DNA from: Bradyrhizobium sp. DOA9
Lineage (GTDB): Bacteria; Pseudomonadota; Alphaproteobacteria; Rhizobiales; Xanthobacteraceae
DNA: 64,000 nucleotides
Direction: 5' to 3'
Assembly (NCBI RefSeq): GCF_000617845.2
Contig: NZ_DF820425.1
Location: forward strand, 689,690 to 753,689
Position numbers and translations under genes: made by a program. The notes under the pieces are model-generated. The model was not told the origin of the DNA and ran no database searches. It saw only the letters and a list, made by a program, of their open reading frames with translations. This document shows, piece after piece, positions 18,701-26,288 of this stretch (positions are counted from its first letter, which is position 1; every line of letters begins with the position of its first letter).

Positions 18701-18801
18701 TGCAGAAGGTGATGCAGGACGCGCCCTTCCCGGCCGTGCTGCTCTCGGTGCCGCTGCATGTCGACGCGCGGGCGGCGAACAATTGGGACGAGGCGCATTG
18801 A
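15709..18801 (+). CDS. polA: DNA polymerase I with degenerate proofreading exonuclease domain
   Basis: A 1030-aa repair/Okazaki polymerase. An Ala/Lys-rich N-terminal extension of about 45 residues precedes the 5'-3' exonuclease (about 48-330: FLVDGSSYIFRAYHALPP, GFEADDLIATY, SSDKDLMQLV). A 3'-5' exonuclease fold spans about 425-610, and the polymerase domain has motif A SADYSQIELR, motif B RRAKAINFGIIYG and motif C QVHDELIFEV, all intact. In the 3'-5' fold the residues matching E. coli D355, E357, D424, Y497 and D501 are E444, R446, T523, L595 and G599, so proofreading should be lost. The sequence 5' of the ATG holds half of a palindromic repeat near 15614. Confidence 0.96.
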   Translation: MPKTSSKTTAKADTKAAPKAAETKPAAAKTTPATAAAKPVAAKAAGKGDHVFLVDGSSYIFRAYHALPPLNRKSDGLQVNAVLGFCNMLWKLLREMPEDNRPTHLAIIFDKSEITFRNKIYPDYKAHRPPAPDDLIPQFALIREAVRAFDLPCLEQAGFEADDLIATYVRQACERGASATIVSSDKDLMQLVTDCVTMYDTMKDRRIGIAEVIEKFGVPPNKVVEVQALAGDSTDNVPGVPGIGIKTAAQLINEYGDLDQLLFRAGEIKQPKRREALLENAEKARISRQLVLLDDKVELEVPLDDLAVHEPDARKLVAFLKAMEFTTLTRRVAEYAQIDPANVDADPGYASGASVFTTLPPSDVVPAPGAGTPAPARPNQPNRSAGKEDKAASPKGAPISLAAAREEALRKLAVDRGKYQIIKTPRELEAFIARIHDAGHVAIETRANSIDPMQADFCGIALALAPNDACYVPLAHKQSGGGAGLFDAGLAPDQVKHTDAIEALRPVLESAGILKIGFDVKFTSVMLAQHGITLRNIDDALLISYVLDAGRGSHALESLSERWFGHAMLKESELLGSGKGRITFDQVPIDKAAALSAEGVDIALRVWRVLKPRLVSEHMSAVYETLERPLVSVLARMERRGISIDRQVLSRLSGDFAQTAARVEAEIQEIAGEPVNVGSPKQIGDILFGKMGLSGGTKTKTGAWSTTAQVLDDLAEQGHDFPKKILEWRQVSKLKSTYTDALPTYVNPQTHRVHTTYALAATTTGRLSSNEPNLQNIPVRTEDGRKIRRAFIATPGHKLVSADYSQIELRLLAEIADIPVLKQAFRDGLDIHAMTASEMFGVPIKGMPSEIRRRAKAINFGIIYGISAFGLANQLGIAREEASAYIKKYFERFPGIRAYMDETRDFCRNHGYVTTLFGRKCHYPDIKASNASVRAFNERAAINARLQGTAADIIRRAMTRVEDALAEKKLSAQMLLQVHDELIFEVPDGEVEATLPVVQKVMQDAPFPAVLLSVPLHVDARAANNWDEAH

Positions 18802-18811
18802 TGCTGCTTTC

Positions 18812-18857
18812 CCCGGACGCTGCGCAGCGCACCCCTTCACGCTGTGCCGCGTCCGGG
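18812..18857 (+). terminator. Inverted repeat downstream of polA (possible terminator)
   Basis: CCCGGACGC at 18812-18820 pairs with GCGTCCGGG at 18849-18857. The loop holds a further GCGCAGCGC element. It starts 11 bp after the polA stop. There is no clear T-run, so it may equally be a palindromic repeat element. Confidence 0.4.
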
Positions 18858-18950
18858 ACACGAGCGCTCAATTGTCCTCCGAGCAATTGCGCGATGGTCC
18901 CGCTGCCCATCGCATATTAGAACCGTTGCATCTTCCGCACCGGTTCGCCC

Positions 18951-19586
18951 ATGCCTCACACCTCCGCCCTGCTCGGCTTCGCCCTCGTCAGCCTCGGCCT
19001 CGTGCTCACGCCGGGACCGAACATGATCTATCTGATCTCGCGCTCGATCACGCAAGGCGGCGCGGCCGGCATCGTCTCGCTCGGCGGCGTGGCGCTCGGC
19101 TTCGTGTTCTACATGCTGTGCGCGGCGTTCGGCATCACGGCGCTCTTGCTCGCCATTCCCTTCGCTTATGACGCGCTGCGCTTTGCCGGCGCCGCGTACT
19201 TGCTGTGGCTCGCCTGGCAGGCGGTGAAGCCGGGCGGACGTTCGCCGTTCGAGGTGAGGAAGCTCGCGATCGACAGCCCGCGCAAATTGTTCGCGATGGG
19301 CTTCGTCACCAACCTGCTCAACCCGAAGATCGCGATGCTGTATCTGGCGCTGCTGCCGCAGTTCATCGATCCCGCCGCCGGCAGCGTGCTAACGCAGTCG
19401 CTGCTGCTCGGCGCGATCCAGATCGCGATCAGCGTCAGCGTCAACGCGATGATCGCGCTCGCGGCCGGCTCGATCGCGCTGTTCCTGGCGAACCGGCCGA
19501 GCTGGATGCTGGTGCAGCGCTGGCTGATGGGCACCGTGCTGGCCGGGCTCGCAGTGCGGATTGCGGTGGAAGCGAAGAAGGTGTGA
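18951..19586 (+). CDS. LysE/RhtB-family amino acid exporter
   Basis: A 211-aa inner-membrane protein with six predicted helices. The family signature is at the N-terminus: LVLTPGPNMIYLISRSITQG. The middle section GFVTNLLNPKIAMLYLALLPQF is typical of LysE/RhtB exporters of amino acids or homoserine lactones. Substrate is not predictable. The start ATG is at PHTSALLGFAL. It converges on the porin gene across a strong hairpin. Confidence 0.92.
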   Translation: MPHTSALLGFALVSLGLVLTPGPNMIYLISRSITQGGAAGIVSLGGVALGFVFYMLCAAFGITALLLAIPFAYDALRFAGAAYLLWLAWQAVKPGGRSPFEVRKLAIDSPRKLFAMGFVTNLLNPKIAMLYLALLPQFIDPAAGSVLTQSLLLGAIQIAISVSVNAMIALAAGSIALFLANRPSWMLVQRWLMGTVLAGLAVRIAVEAKKV

Positions 19587-19597
19587 GGGCGCTTGCT

Positions 19598-19634
19598 TCA
19601 CCTCTCCCCGCAGGTTCAGACCGGGGAGAGGTGA
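19598..19634. terminator. Bidirectional terminator-like hairpin between convergent genes
   Basis: TCACCTCTCCCCG (19598-19610) pairs perfectly with CGGGGAGAGGTGA (19622-19634), a 13-bp stem with an 11-nt loop. It sits between the stops of the exporter (plus) and the porin (minus). The core also resembles the CACCTCTCCC repeat family found elsewhere in the window, so it may be a repeat reused as terminator. Confidence 0.6.
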
Positions 19635-19659
19635 ACGGCCGTCGCGCCTGAGCCGCAGC

Positions 19660-21666
19660 TCAGAACTCCCCGTGCAGCCGTCCTGAAAACACCGACACCG
19701 GTCCGCGGTCGGCGTTGTAGGCGGGGTTGACGATGAGCTGGTAGTCGGCGGTGAGGGTGAAGTTCTTGTTCACCGCATAGGCGTAATAGGTTTCGAGGAT
19801 GCGCTCCTTGCGGTAGTTCAGCGCGCCATCACCGACGAGGACACCGAGGCCGCCGGCGGCGAGGAAGTCGCGATAATCCTGCGAAATCGCGTTGATCGCG
19901 CCGCCGACGCCGATCACGTCGTCCGGCCTTCCCCATCGCGCGCCCTTGATCGACAATCCCGCGGACAGGCTGCGGTGAATGTCGGTGAAGGCCAGCGTCT
20001 CGGTCTTGCCGTCGTTCCAGCTCCAGCGGCCGAACAGTCCGATATCGTCGGTGATCGCCTGCTCGAGGTTGAGCACATAGCCGTACTTCAGGCGGCCGCG
20101 CCGGGTCTGCGCGATGTCGAGATTGAGCGCGGGATTGTCCAGCGTCTCGCGGAAGCTGCCCATATTGGCGCTGTCGATCCAGCCGATGGTCCTGAGCTTG
20201 CCGGGCCGGCCGAGCAGCGAGAAGCGCGTCTCGAGCTCGAGCAGATATTGACCGCGCTCCCCGACCCTGGTGTCGAAGTGATTGGAGTTGGACTCCGAGA
20301 CCATCAGGAAATAGCCGCCGCGCAGCGCCCATTGCTTCTGGTTGAGCTCGGCGGTGACGCCGTAGGTGAGGCCGACCTTGTCGGCGGAATAGTCGAAGGC
20401 GCCGGGCGCCCAGATCGACCAGTTCATGAAATCCCGGCGCGTGTCCTTGGCGTAGGCATTGCCGTCGAACACGTCGACCACCGGGAACTTGCCGGCTTGA
20501 ATCGTGAGGCGCGACACGTCGACCTTCTGGCCAAGCTGCAATTGTCCGCTCGCCAGCTCTTCCTGCTCGCCGCCGAAGCCGAAGGTCTGGCGCACGAACA
20601 GGCGCGAGGTGTTGTAGTGCGGATAGGGGAAGTTCGATTTCTGCGCCTCGCCGTTCGGGAAGCCGGCCGCACCGACCGTGTCGTTCAGCCCAAATCCCTG
20701 CAGCAATTCGGGATTGTAATAGACCTCGCCGCCGTCCCACAGCCGCGCGTTCAGGAACAGGCTGTTGCTCCACGTCGCCTTGGCCTGCCGCGACGGCGAC
20801 AGCGAATTCGGTCCGGTATAGAGCGCGGGGAACGATGGATAGCCTTGCGGCAGATAGGTGGTCTGGCCGTGGATCTCCCAGCGATCCGATTCCGTGTCGA
20901 TCAGCGAGCTCTTCGGATCATAGCTCGGCGTGCCCGGCCAATCGACCTTGCGGTTGAGGCCGAGCCTGACCTGCTGGAAATCGAGCGACGAGGACGTGTA
21001 TTGCGCGCCCGTGGAGAAGGCGACGTTGGCGCTATCGAAGCGGCTGTAGAGATATTCGAGCCGCGCGTTCCAATGCGGCGCGAAGCCGTATTCGACGCCG
21101 GCGCCTGCGACCCAGCCGGGCCGCGTGTTCAGGATCTTCGGGATTTCGGCGCCGGAGGCCGGCGCGTCGAAATAGCGCTCGCCCATCCAGGCAAAGCCGC
21201 CGGTGGCATAGACGAGCCACGGTCCGCTGGTGTAGCCGACGCGCCCACGCAGGCTCGCGGTGTAGTCCCATTGCTGGGTGACGGTGTTGGCGGGCGTTGC
21301 CAGGAACGAGACGATCGAGTTCGAGGTGATGTAGTTGGGAAACGTAAAATCGCCTTCGACACCGACCAGCCAGCCGGAGTTGAGGCGGTAATTGTAGCCG
21401 GCCTGCACGCCGCCGATCATGCCGCTGAAGACGCCGCTGTCGCCAAGCGCGGTGCCGTCGTTCAGCGCGAAATGCGACGAGCCGCGGCTGTAGCCGGCAT
21501 GTGCGCCGATATAGAGCCCGGTCCAGTCATAGACCGCTCTCAGGACTGGGGCCTTCAGCGGCAGATCGGCCGCGCGGCCGGCGGCGGGAAAAGCCAGCAC
21601 GCCCGTGGCAATCGCCGCGGCCGTTCGCAAGCACCTTTGATTGCGACCTCTCAAAGTCAAACGCAC
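19660..21666 (-). CDS. Fused outer-membrane protein: Omp25-like barrel plus OprB carbohydrate porin
   Basis: About 668 residues with a signal peptide ending near AAGRA|ADLPLKAP. The first mature section (about residues 32-245) is an opacity/Omp25-type small barrel: YDWTGLYIGAHAGYS, GVQAGYNYRLNSGWLVGVEGD, then the strand pair NARLEYLYSRFD. The second (about 255-668) is an OprB-type carbohydrate porin: HGQTTYLPQGYPSF, FLNARLWDGGEVYYNPEL, QAGKFPVVDVFDGNAYAKDT, and a C-terminal strand ending in Phe. GTG at 21666 gives the most natural signal peptide; an ATG at 21708 in frame would add 14 residues. I infer two separate barrels joined by a linker. Confidence 0.85.
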   Translation of the reverse strand: MRLTLRGRNQRCLRTAAAIATGVLAFPAAGRAADLPLKAPVLRAVYDWTGLYIGAHAGYSRGSSHFALNDGTALGDSGVFSGMIGGVQAGYNYRLNSGWLVGVEGDFTFPNYITSNSIVSFLATPANTVTQQWDYTASLRGRVGYTSGPWLVYATGGFAWMGERYFDAPASGAEIPKILNTRPGWVAGAGVEYGFAPHWNARLEYLYSRFDSANVAFSTGAQYTSSSLDFQQVRLGLNRKVDWPGTPSYDPKSSLIDTESDRWEIHGQTTYLPQGYPSFPALYTGPNSLSPSRQAKATWSNSLFLNARLWDGGEVYYNPELLQGFGLNDTVGAAGFPNGEAQKSNFPYPHYNTSRLFVRQTFGFGGEQEELASGQLQLGQKVDVSRLTIQAGKFPVVDVFDGNAYAKDTRRDFMNWSIWAPGAFDYSADKVGLTYGVTAELNQKQWALRGGYFLMVSESNSNHFDTRVGERGQYLLELETRFSLLGRPGKLRTIGWIDSANMGSFRETLDNPALNLDIAQTRRGRLKYGYVLNLEQAITDDIGLFGRWSWNDGKTETLAFTDIHRSLSAGLSIKGARWGRPDDVIGVGGAINAISQDYRDFLAAGGLGVLVGDGALNYRKERILETYYAYAVNKNFTLTADYQLIVNPAYNADRGPVSVFSGRLHGEF

Positions 21667-21925
21667 GCCCCCACAACGCAAATGTGTCCCACCCGCCGCG
21701 ACCGGCATCCCTGCCGATTCGCAGCGAGCTTGTCATCAGGTCTTGGATTGCACCGGATCGCCGGGATGGTCCCGATCCGACGCGACTTCACCCCAAGTTC
21801 CTGCGAGCGCTGCAATTCTTATTGCTAATAATTCGCAATAGCAACTATCGAACTTGGCCGCTCCGCATGGTTCGCATCACTGTGTGACGGGACTGCAACA
21901 AACTTGCACGGTCCCTAAAACGGAT

Positions 21926-21957
21926 GACCCCGCCCGGGGGGACAGCCGGGCGGGGTC
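21926..21957 (-). terminator. Rho-independent terminator of the small exported gene
   Basis: GACCCCGCCCGG (21926-21937) and CCGGGCGGGGTC (21946-21957) form a perfect 12-bp stem with an 8-nt loop. On the minus strand the hairpin is followed within a few bases by a TTTT run. It lies 77 bp downstream of the stop at 22035. Confidence 0.8.
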
Positions 21958-22034
21958 GGGGGCACGACACGGGGTGGATGAGGCGCCCGTGTCGGACGCG
22001 GGATCCACGTGGAGATCGGCCTCAGGTAACTAAA

Positions 22035-22298
22035 TCAGTAGCAGGTGCGAACGCGGCCGACGTACTGGCCGAAGGCGTTGTACTGGGCGACCCAGCCGCA
22101 GCGGTGATAGCCGTGGAAATAGGGATCGTTGCTGGCGGCGATCGCGGAACCGACGACGGCGGCGGTGGCGATGCCGGCACCGACGCCCCAGACCCAGCCG
22201 GGCTGCTTGGCTTCGGCCGCGGTGGTGGTGGACGCAATGCTGCCGGTTACGGCGAGAGCAGCGAGAGCTGCGGCGGCAATCTTGGTCTTGATCGACAT
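22035..22298 (-). CDS. Small exported hypothetical protein with glycine-rich hydrophobic core
   Basis: An 87-aa protein: a signal peptide (MSIKTKIAAAALAALAVTGS to TTTAAEA) then a mature part of about 55 residues with a glycine-rich hydrophobic stretch (WVWGVGAGIATAAVVGSAIA) and a tail with two Cys (HRCGWVAQYNAFGQ to VRTCY). The start was chosen at MSIKTK, four codons inside the longest frame, where AGTTTCAC gives little ribosome-site help. Proteins of this look are frequent and unassigned in Bradyrhizobium. It is monocistronic with its own strong terminator, which suggests good expression. Confidence 0.75.
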   Translation of the reverse strand: MSIKTKIAAAALAALAVTGSIASTTTAAEAKQPGWVWGVGAGIATAAVVGSAIAASNDPYFHGYHRCGWVAQYNAFGQYVGRVRTCY

Positions 22299-22437
22299 GT
22301 GAAACTCCATCCGGGTTGAGGCGGTCCGTTGTGGCCCGCGTGCCCAGTTGGACGGAGCCTCCTCGCGTCCGGTTCGAAGACCGCAAATGCGCTCGCGGAG
22401 ACTCGATCTTTCCTGAATGAATCCAGGAAGATGCGCC

Positions 22438-23244
22438 CTAGCCGAGGGGTCCCTTGGCGAGCCTGTTCACGTCGAAGTTATCGACCTCCCCCAGCAGCTC
22501 GCAGAACGCCGTCGCGCCCTGATCGAGCAGTTGCTTGCCCTTCGCTGGGTCAGCCAGCATCGCGTTGCCGACGGCGCCGCTGGCGTTGAGATCCTGCGCC
22601 TGCCAGGCGAACGGCGCCGGCCGCTGCGTCGACAGCCAGCGATATTGCTGCTCCAGCGCGATGCTGCTCGCAGGAAAATCAGTGATCGCATCCTTGCGCA
22701 CCTGATCGGGATAGCGCGCCAGCATGATCGAGGTCTCGACCGCGCCGGCGTGAATGCCGTGTCGCACTTCATCGGCCGGGAACAATTTGTCTGCGCCCGA
22801 GAGCCGCGACCACGACGTCGTCACCACGAACAGCTTGTGATGCGCACGAAGGTCCTGCGCGACCAGCATCATGGCCGCGCTGTTGCCGCCATGGCTGGTG
22901 ACGATGACGAGCTTCCTCACGCCGCGCCGTGCAACCTCCTCGCCGATTCCGGTCCATTTCCTCAGCGCAATTTCGGTTGGCAGCGTCTGCGTGCCCGGAT
23001 AGTCGATATGTTCGGTGGAAATGCCGACCCGCTCGACCGGGAGGAAGCTCGCCGGAATGCTGGCGGGCAACAGCTCGCGCACACGTGCGAGGTAGGCGTC
23101 CGCGATCAGCACGTCCGTCGTCAGCGGCAGATGCGGGCCGTGCTGCTCGGTTGCCGCCAGCGGCAGCACCGCGATCCAGCGCGACATCTCGTCCGGGCTC
23201 GCATCAGCCCAGTCGATGTCGATCCAGTCGCGGGAGGGCGTCAT
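22438..23244 (-). CDS. Creatininase-family amidohydrolase
   Basis: A 268-aa metal-dependent hydrolase. Metal ligands fit the family: E33 and H35 in ATEQHGPHLPLTTD (with D44), the SHGGNSAAM motif and HAGAVETS. The family covers creatininase, the FAPy-type deformylase ArfB and mycofactocin MftE, all acting on amide or cyclic-amide bonds. The start was set at MTPSRDW, preceded by GGCAAGGAAACC. It is divergent from an NMT1/THI5-type ABC operon 163 bp away, which suggests it processes what that transporter brings in. The actual substrate is unknown. Confidence 0.88.
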   Translation of the reverse strand: MTPSRDWIDIDWADASPDEMSRWIAVLPLAATEQHGPHLPLTTDVLIADAYLARVRELLPASIPASFLPVERVGISTEHIDYPGTQTLPTEIALRKWTGIGEEVARRGVRKLVIVTSHGGNSAAMMLVAQDLRAHHKLFVVTTSWSRLSGADKLFPADEVRHGIHAGAVETSIMLARYPDQVRKDAITDFPASSIALEQQYRWLSTQRPAPFAWQAQDLNASGAVGNAMLADPAKGKQLLDQGATAFCELLGEVDNFDVNRLAKGPLG

Positions 23245-23407
23245 CGAGGTTTCCTTGCCCGAATTTGTCACGTAATTTGCGGTAAGAGGGGATGCGGGCC
23301 CGGCCGGCTCGCATCCCCTGATGTCATGCGGTGTCATGCGGTTCTATCGCGTTGCCTCCACCCGGACCAGTCGCGATTGGGCCAGCCACGATCGACGGAG
23401 TGCCATT

Positions 23408-24430
23408 ATGCCCCCCTTTCATCTGCGGCGAACGTTAATTGCGGGCTTGTTGGCCGCTCTCGCCTCCTTTGCGCCGGCGCGCGCCCAAACGCTCGACAAG
23501 GTCACCTTCGGCACCAACTGGGTCGCCGAGGCCGAGCATGGCGGCTTCTTCCAGGCGGTCGCCGACGGCACCTACAAGAAATACGGCCTCGACGTCACCA
23601 TCGTCCCGGGCGGCCCGAACGAGAACAACCGGATGCTGCTGATCGCCGGCAAGATCGATTTCTTCATGGCCGCGAACACGCTGATGTCGTTCGACGCGGT
23701 CGCCAACAACGTTCCCGTCATCAGCATCGCCGCGGTGTTCCAGAAGGATCCGCAGGTGATGCTGACGCAGCCTGACGCCAAGGTCGCCAAGCTCGAGGAC
23801 CTCAAGCCGCTGACGCTGTTCGTCTCCAAGGAAGGCATGACCAGCTATTTCCAGTGGCTGAAGTCCGAATACGGCTTCAGCGAGAAGAACGTCCGCCCCT
23901 ACAATTTCAATCCGCAGCCCTTCATCGCCAATCCCAAGAGCGCCATGCAGGGTTACGTCACCTCCGAGCCCTTCGCGGTCGAGAAGGCCGCCGGCTTCAA
24001 GCCCAACGTGCTGCTGCTCGCCGATTACGGCTTCAACACCTATTCGACGCTGATCGAAACCCGCCGCGAGATCGTCGAGAAGAAGCCTGACCTGGTGCAG
24101 CGCTTCGTCGATGCCTCCATGATCGGCTGGTACAATTACCTCTACCGCGACAATTCCGCCGGCAATGCCCTGATCAAGCAGCTCAACCCGGAGATGACCG
24201 ACGATCTCCTGGCCTATTCCGTCGCCAAGATGAAGGAGCACGGCATCGTCGATTCCGGCGACAGCTTGAAGAACGGCATCGGCGCGATGAGCGACGAGCG
24301 CTACGCCTCCTTCTTCAACAAGATGGTCAAGGCCGGCGTCGTGAAGGCGGATCTCGACTTCCGCAAATCCTACACGCTGCGCTTCGTCAACAAGGGCGTC
24401 GGCGTCGAGCTGCGCCCGAACAAGCCGTAA
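23408..24430 (+). CDS. NMT1/THI5-like ABC transporter substrate-binding protein
   Basis: A 340-aa periplasmic binding protein. The signal peptide runs MPPFHLRRTLIAGLL to PARA. The mature part starts LDKVTFGTNWVAEAEHGGFFQAV and continues KYGLDVTIVPGG and AGKIDFFMAANTLMSFDA, the pattern of the NMT1/THI5 and SsuA-like group that binds pyrimidines, sulfonates, nitrate and similar small molecules. The start is the ATG directly preceding the signal peptide. It heads the operon, with ATPase and permease downstream after a repeat element. Confidence 0.92.
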   Translation: MPPFHLRRTLIAGLLAALASFAPARAQTLDKVTFGTNWVAEAEHGGFFQAVADGTYKKYGLDVTIVPGGPNENNRMLLIAGKIDFFMAANTLMSFDAVANNVPVISIAAVFQKDPQVMLTQPDAKVAKLEDLKPLTLFVSKEGMTSYFQWLKSEYGFSEKNVRPYNFNPQPFIANPKSAMQGYVTSEPFAVEKAAGFKPNVLLLADYGFNTYSTLIETRREIVEKKPDLVQRFVDASMIGWYNYLYRDNSAGNALIKQLNPEMTDDLLAYSVAKMKEHGIVDSGDSLKNGIGAMSDERYASFFNKMVKAGVVKADLDFRKSYTLRFVNKGVGVELRPNKP

Positions 24431-24471
24431 CGGATGCTGAGATTATTCGGCGCGCCTGCGCGGCTGGGACC

Positions 24472-24605
24472 CACCTCTCCCGAAGGGAGAGGTCGCATCG
24501 CATCAATAGATGCGATGCGGGTGAGGGGTTACGCTCTCTCGTGGGACCTGCTCCCCCTCACCCGGCGCTGCGCGCCGACCTCTCCCCGTTGGGGAGAGGT
24601 GAGGG
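24472..24605. repeat. Compound palindromic intergenic repeat (CACCTCTCCC type)
   Basis: It begins CACCTCTCCCGAAGGGAGAG and ends CCGTTGGGGAGAGGTGAGGG, with two further internal hairpins (GCATCGCATC / GATGCGATGC and CGGCGCTGCGCGCCG). This is the RIME-like type common in rhizobia. It separates the binding-protein gene from the ATPase gene inside one apparent operon and could act as an mRNA-stability element. Confidence 0.8.
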
Positions 24606-24642
24606 ACGCGGCCCGACCGAACCCCACGACAGCCCGCGATCA

Positions 24643-25473
24643 ATGGTAGAGCGCAGAACGTCATCCACCGTCGAGGCCAGCCTCACGGGTCTCGCCGTCA
24701 GCCTGCGCGGCGTGACGAAAACTTACGACAACGGCGTGATGGCGCTCGGCCCGTTCGACCTTGCCGTCCGCAAGGGCGAGTTCATCTCGCTGCTGGGCCC
24801 CTCCGGCTGCGGCAAGTCGACGGTGTTGCGGCTGATCGCCGAGCTCAGCGCGCCGTCATCAGGCACCGTGCGGGTGGCACGGCACGAGGGCGTGCCGCAG
24901 CCGGGCCAAGTTCTGCCAGGTCACGGCATCGGCTTCGTGTTCCAGGAGCCCACCCTGATGCCCTGGGCCAGCGTCCGCGAGAACGTGCGGCTGCCCTTGA
25001 GGCTCGGCGGCGTGCCGAAGGCGGAGGGGCGCGCGCGGGCCGACGCGGCGCTGGCGAGTGTCGGCCTTGCCGATTTTGCCGATGCCTTTCCGCGCGAGCT
25101 CTCCGGCGGCATGAAGATGCGGGTGTCGCTGGCGCGCGCGCTCGTCACCAATCCGGATATCCTTCTCATGGACGAGCCGTTCGCCGCGCTCGACGAGATT
25201 ACGCGCTTCCGCCTCAACAACGATCTGCTGGCGCTGTGGCGACGCTTACGCAAGACCGTCATCTTCGTCACCCATTCGGTGTTCGAATCCGTCTATCTGT
25301 CGCAGCGCGTCGTGGTCATGACGGCACGGCCCGGCCGCATCGAGGCAGACATCCGCATCGAGACGGTCGAGCCGCGCGGCGAGGAGTTTCGCACCTCGGC
25401 GGCCTATTCCGACTATTGCCGGCGCGTGTCGGCCGCGCTGGCGCCGTCCTATTCGGAGCAGTCGACGCTATGA
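24643..25473 (+). CDS. ABC transporter ATP-binding protein
   Basis: A 276-aa ATPase of the nitrate/sulfonate/taurine/pyrimidine importer group. Walker A is GPSGCGKST (52-60), the Q loop lies in FVFQEPTLMPWASV, the signature is LSGGMKMRVSLARAL, Walker B is ILLMDEPFAALDE, and the switch His is in VTHSVFES. The start ATG at 24643 follows the repeat element; the frame is open through the repeat but that part is not protein-like. It overlaps the permease start by four bases (ATGA), so the two are coupled. Confidence 0.94.
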   Translation: MVERRTSSTVEASLTGLAVSLRGVTKTYDNGVMALGPFDLAVRKGEFISLLGPSGCGKSTVLRLIAELSAPSSGTVRVARHEGVPQPGQVLPGHGIGFVFQEPTLMPWASVRENVRLPLRLGGVPKAEGRARADAALASVGLADFADAFPRELSGGMKMRVSLARALVTNPDILLMDEPFAALDEITRFRLNNDLLALWRRLRKTVIFVTHSVFESVYLSQRVVVMTARPGRIEADIRIETVEPRGEEFRTSAAYSDYCRRVSAALAPSYSEQSTL

Positions 25474-26288
25474 GCGCGCAAGCTCCCGTGCCGGCAAGAT
25501 CGTCCCATGCGCAACGCGCGATGCGCTTCGTCCTGCCCGTCATCGTCTTCGCAACCGGCCTCCTTGCCTGGGAACTCGTGGTCCGCGTCAGGGAGATCCC
25601 GCCCTACGTGCTGCCGGCGCCCTCCGTCATCGTGCTGACGCTGATCAAGGACTGGACGGTGCTGTCGCAATCGCTGGCGACCACGCTGGCAACCACGCTT
25701 GAAGGCTTTGTCGCGGCCAGCATCGGCGGCATCGCGCTGGCGCTGCTGTTCAACCAGTCGAAATGGGTGGAATATTCGTTGTTCCCCTATGCCATCGTGC
25801 TCCAGGTGACGCCTGTCATCGCGATCGCGCCGCTGTTGCTGATCTATCTGGAGCAGCAGACCGCGGTGGTCGTCTGCGCCTTCATCGTCGCCTTCTTCCC
25901 GGTGCTGTCGAACACCACGCTCGGGCTGAACTCGGTGGACCGCAATCTCGCCGGCCTGTTCCAGCTCTACGGCGCATCGAAGCCGCAAACCCTGCGCTTC
26001 CTGAAGCTGCCGGCGGCGCTGCCCTATATCCTCGGCGGCCTGCGCATCGCGGGCGGCCTGTCGCTGATCGGCGCGGTCGTGGCCGAGATCGCGGCCGGAA
26101 CGGCCGGTGCCGGCTCCGGGCTCGCCTACAGGATCGCCGAGTCAGGCTATCGCTTGAACATACCCCGCATGTTCGCGGCGCTGCTGCTGTTGTCGCTGGC
26201 CGGGATTGTCATCTATGGGGTGCTGGCGCTAGTTTCCCACCTCGTTTTACGGCGCTGGCATGAGAGCGCGCTTGGAAAGGAAAACTGA
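25470..26288 (+). CDS. ABC transporter permease
   Basis: A 272-aa inner-membrane permease with about six helices. The cytoplasmic coupling loop is FQLYGASKPQTLRFLKLPAA followed by LPYILGGLRIAGGLSLIGAV, the EAA motif region of this importer group. It pairs with the ATPase just upstream (ATGA overlap) and the binding protein at 23408. Its stop overlaps the dehydrogenase start as TGATG, so transport and the next enzyme are translated together. Confidence 0.94.
   Translation: MSAQAPVPARSSHAQRAMRFVLPVIVFATGLLAWELVVRVREIPPYVLPAPSVIVLTLIKDWTVLSQSLATTLATTLEGFVAASIGGIALALLFNQSKWVEYSLFPYAIVLQVTPVIAIAPLLLIYLEQQTAVVVCAFIVAFFPVLSNTTLGLNSVDRNLAGLFQLYGASKPQTLRFLKLPAALPYILGGLRIAGGLSLIGAVVAEIAAGTAGAGSGLAYRIAESGYRLNIPRMFAALLLLSLAGIVIYGVLALVSHLVLRRWHESALGKEN

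Noticed and set aside
18951..19634. Possible quorum-sensing role for the LysE/RhtB exporter
   Set aside because: No luxI/luxR-type genes nearby and the family is too broad to assign a substrate.
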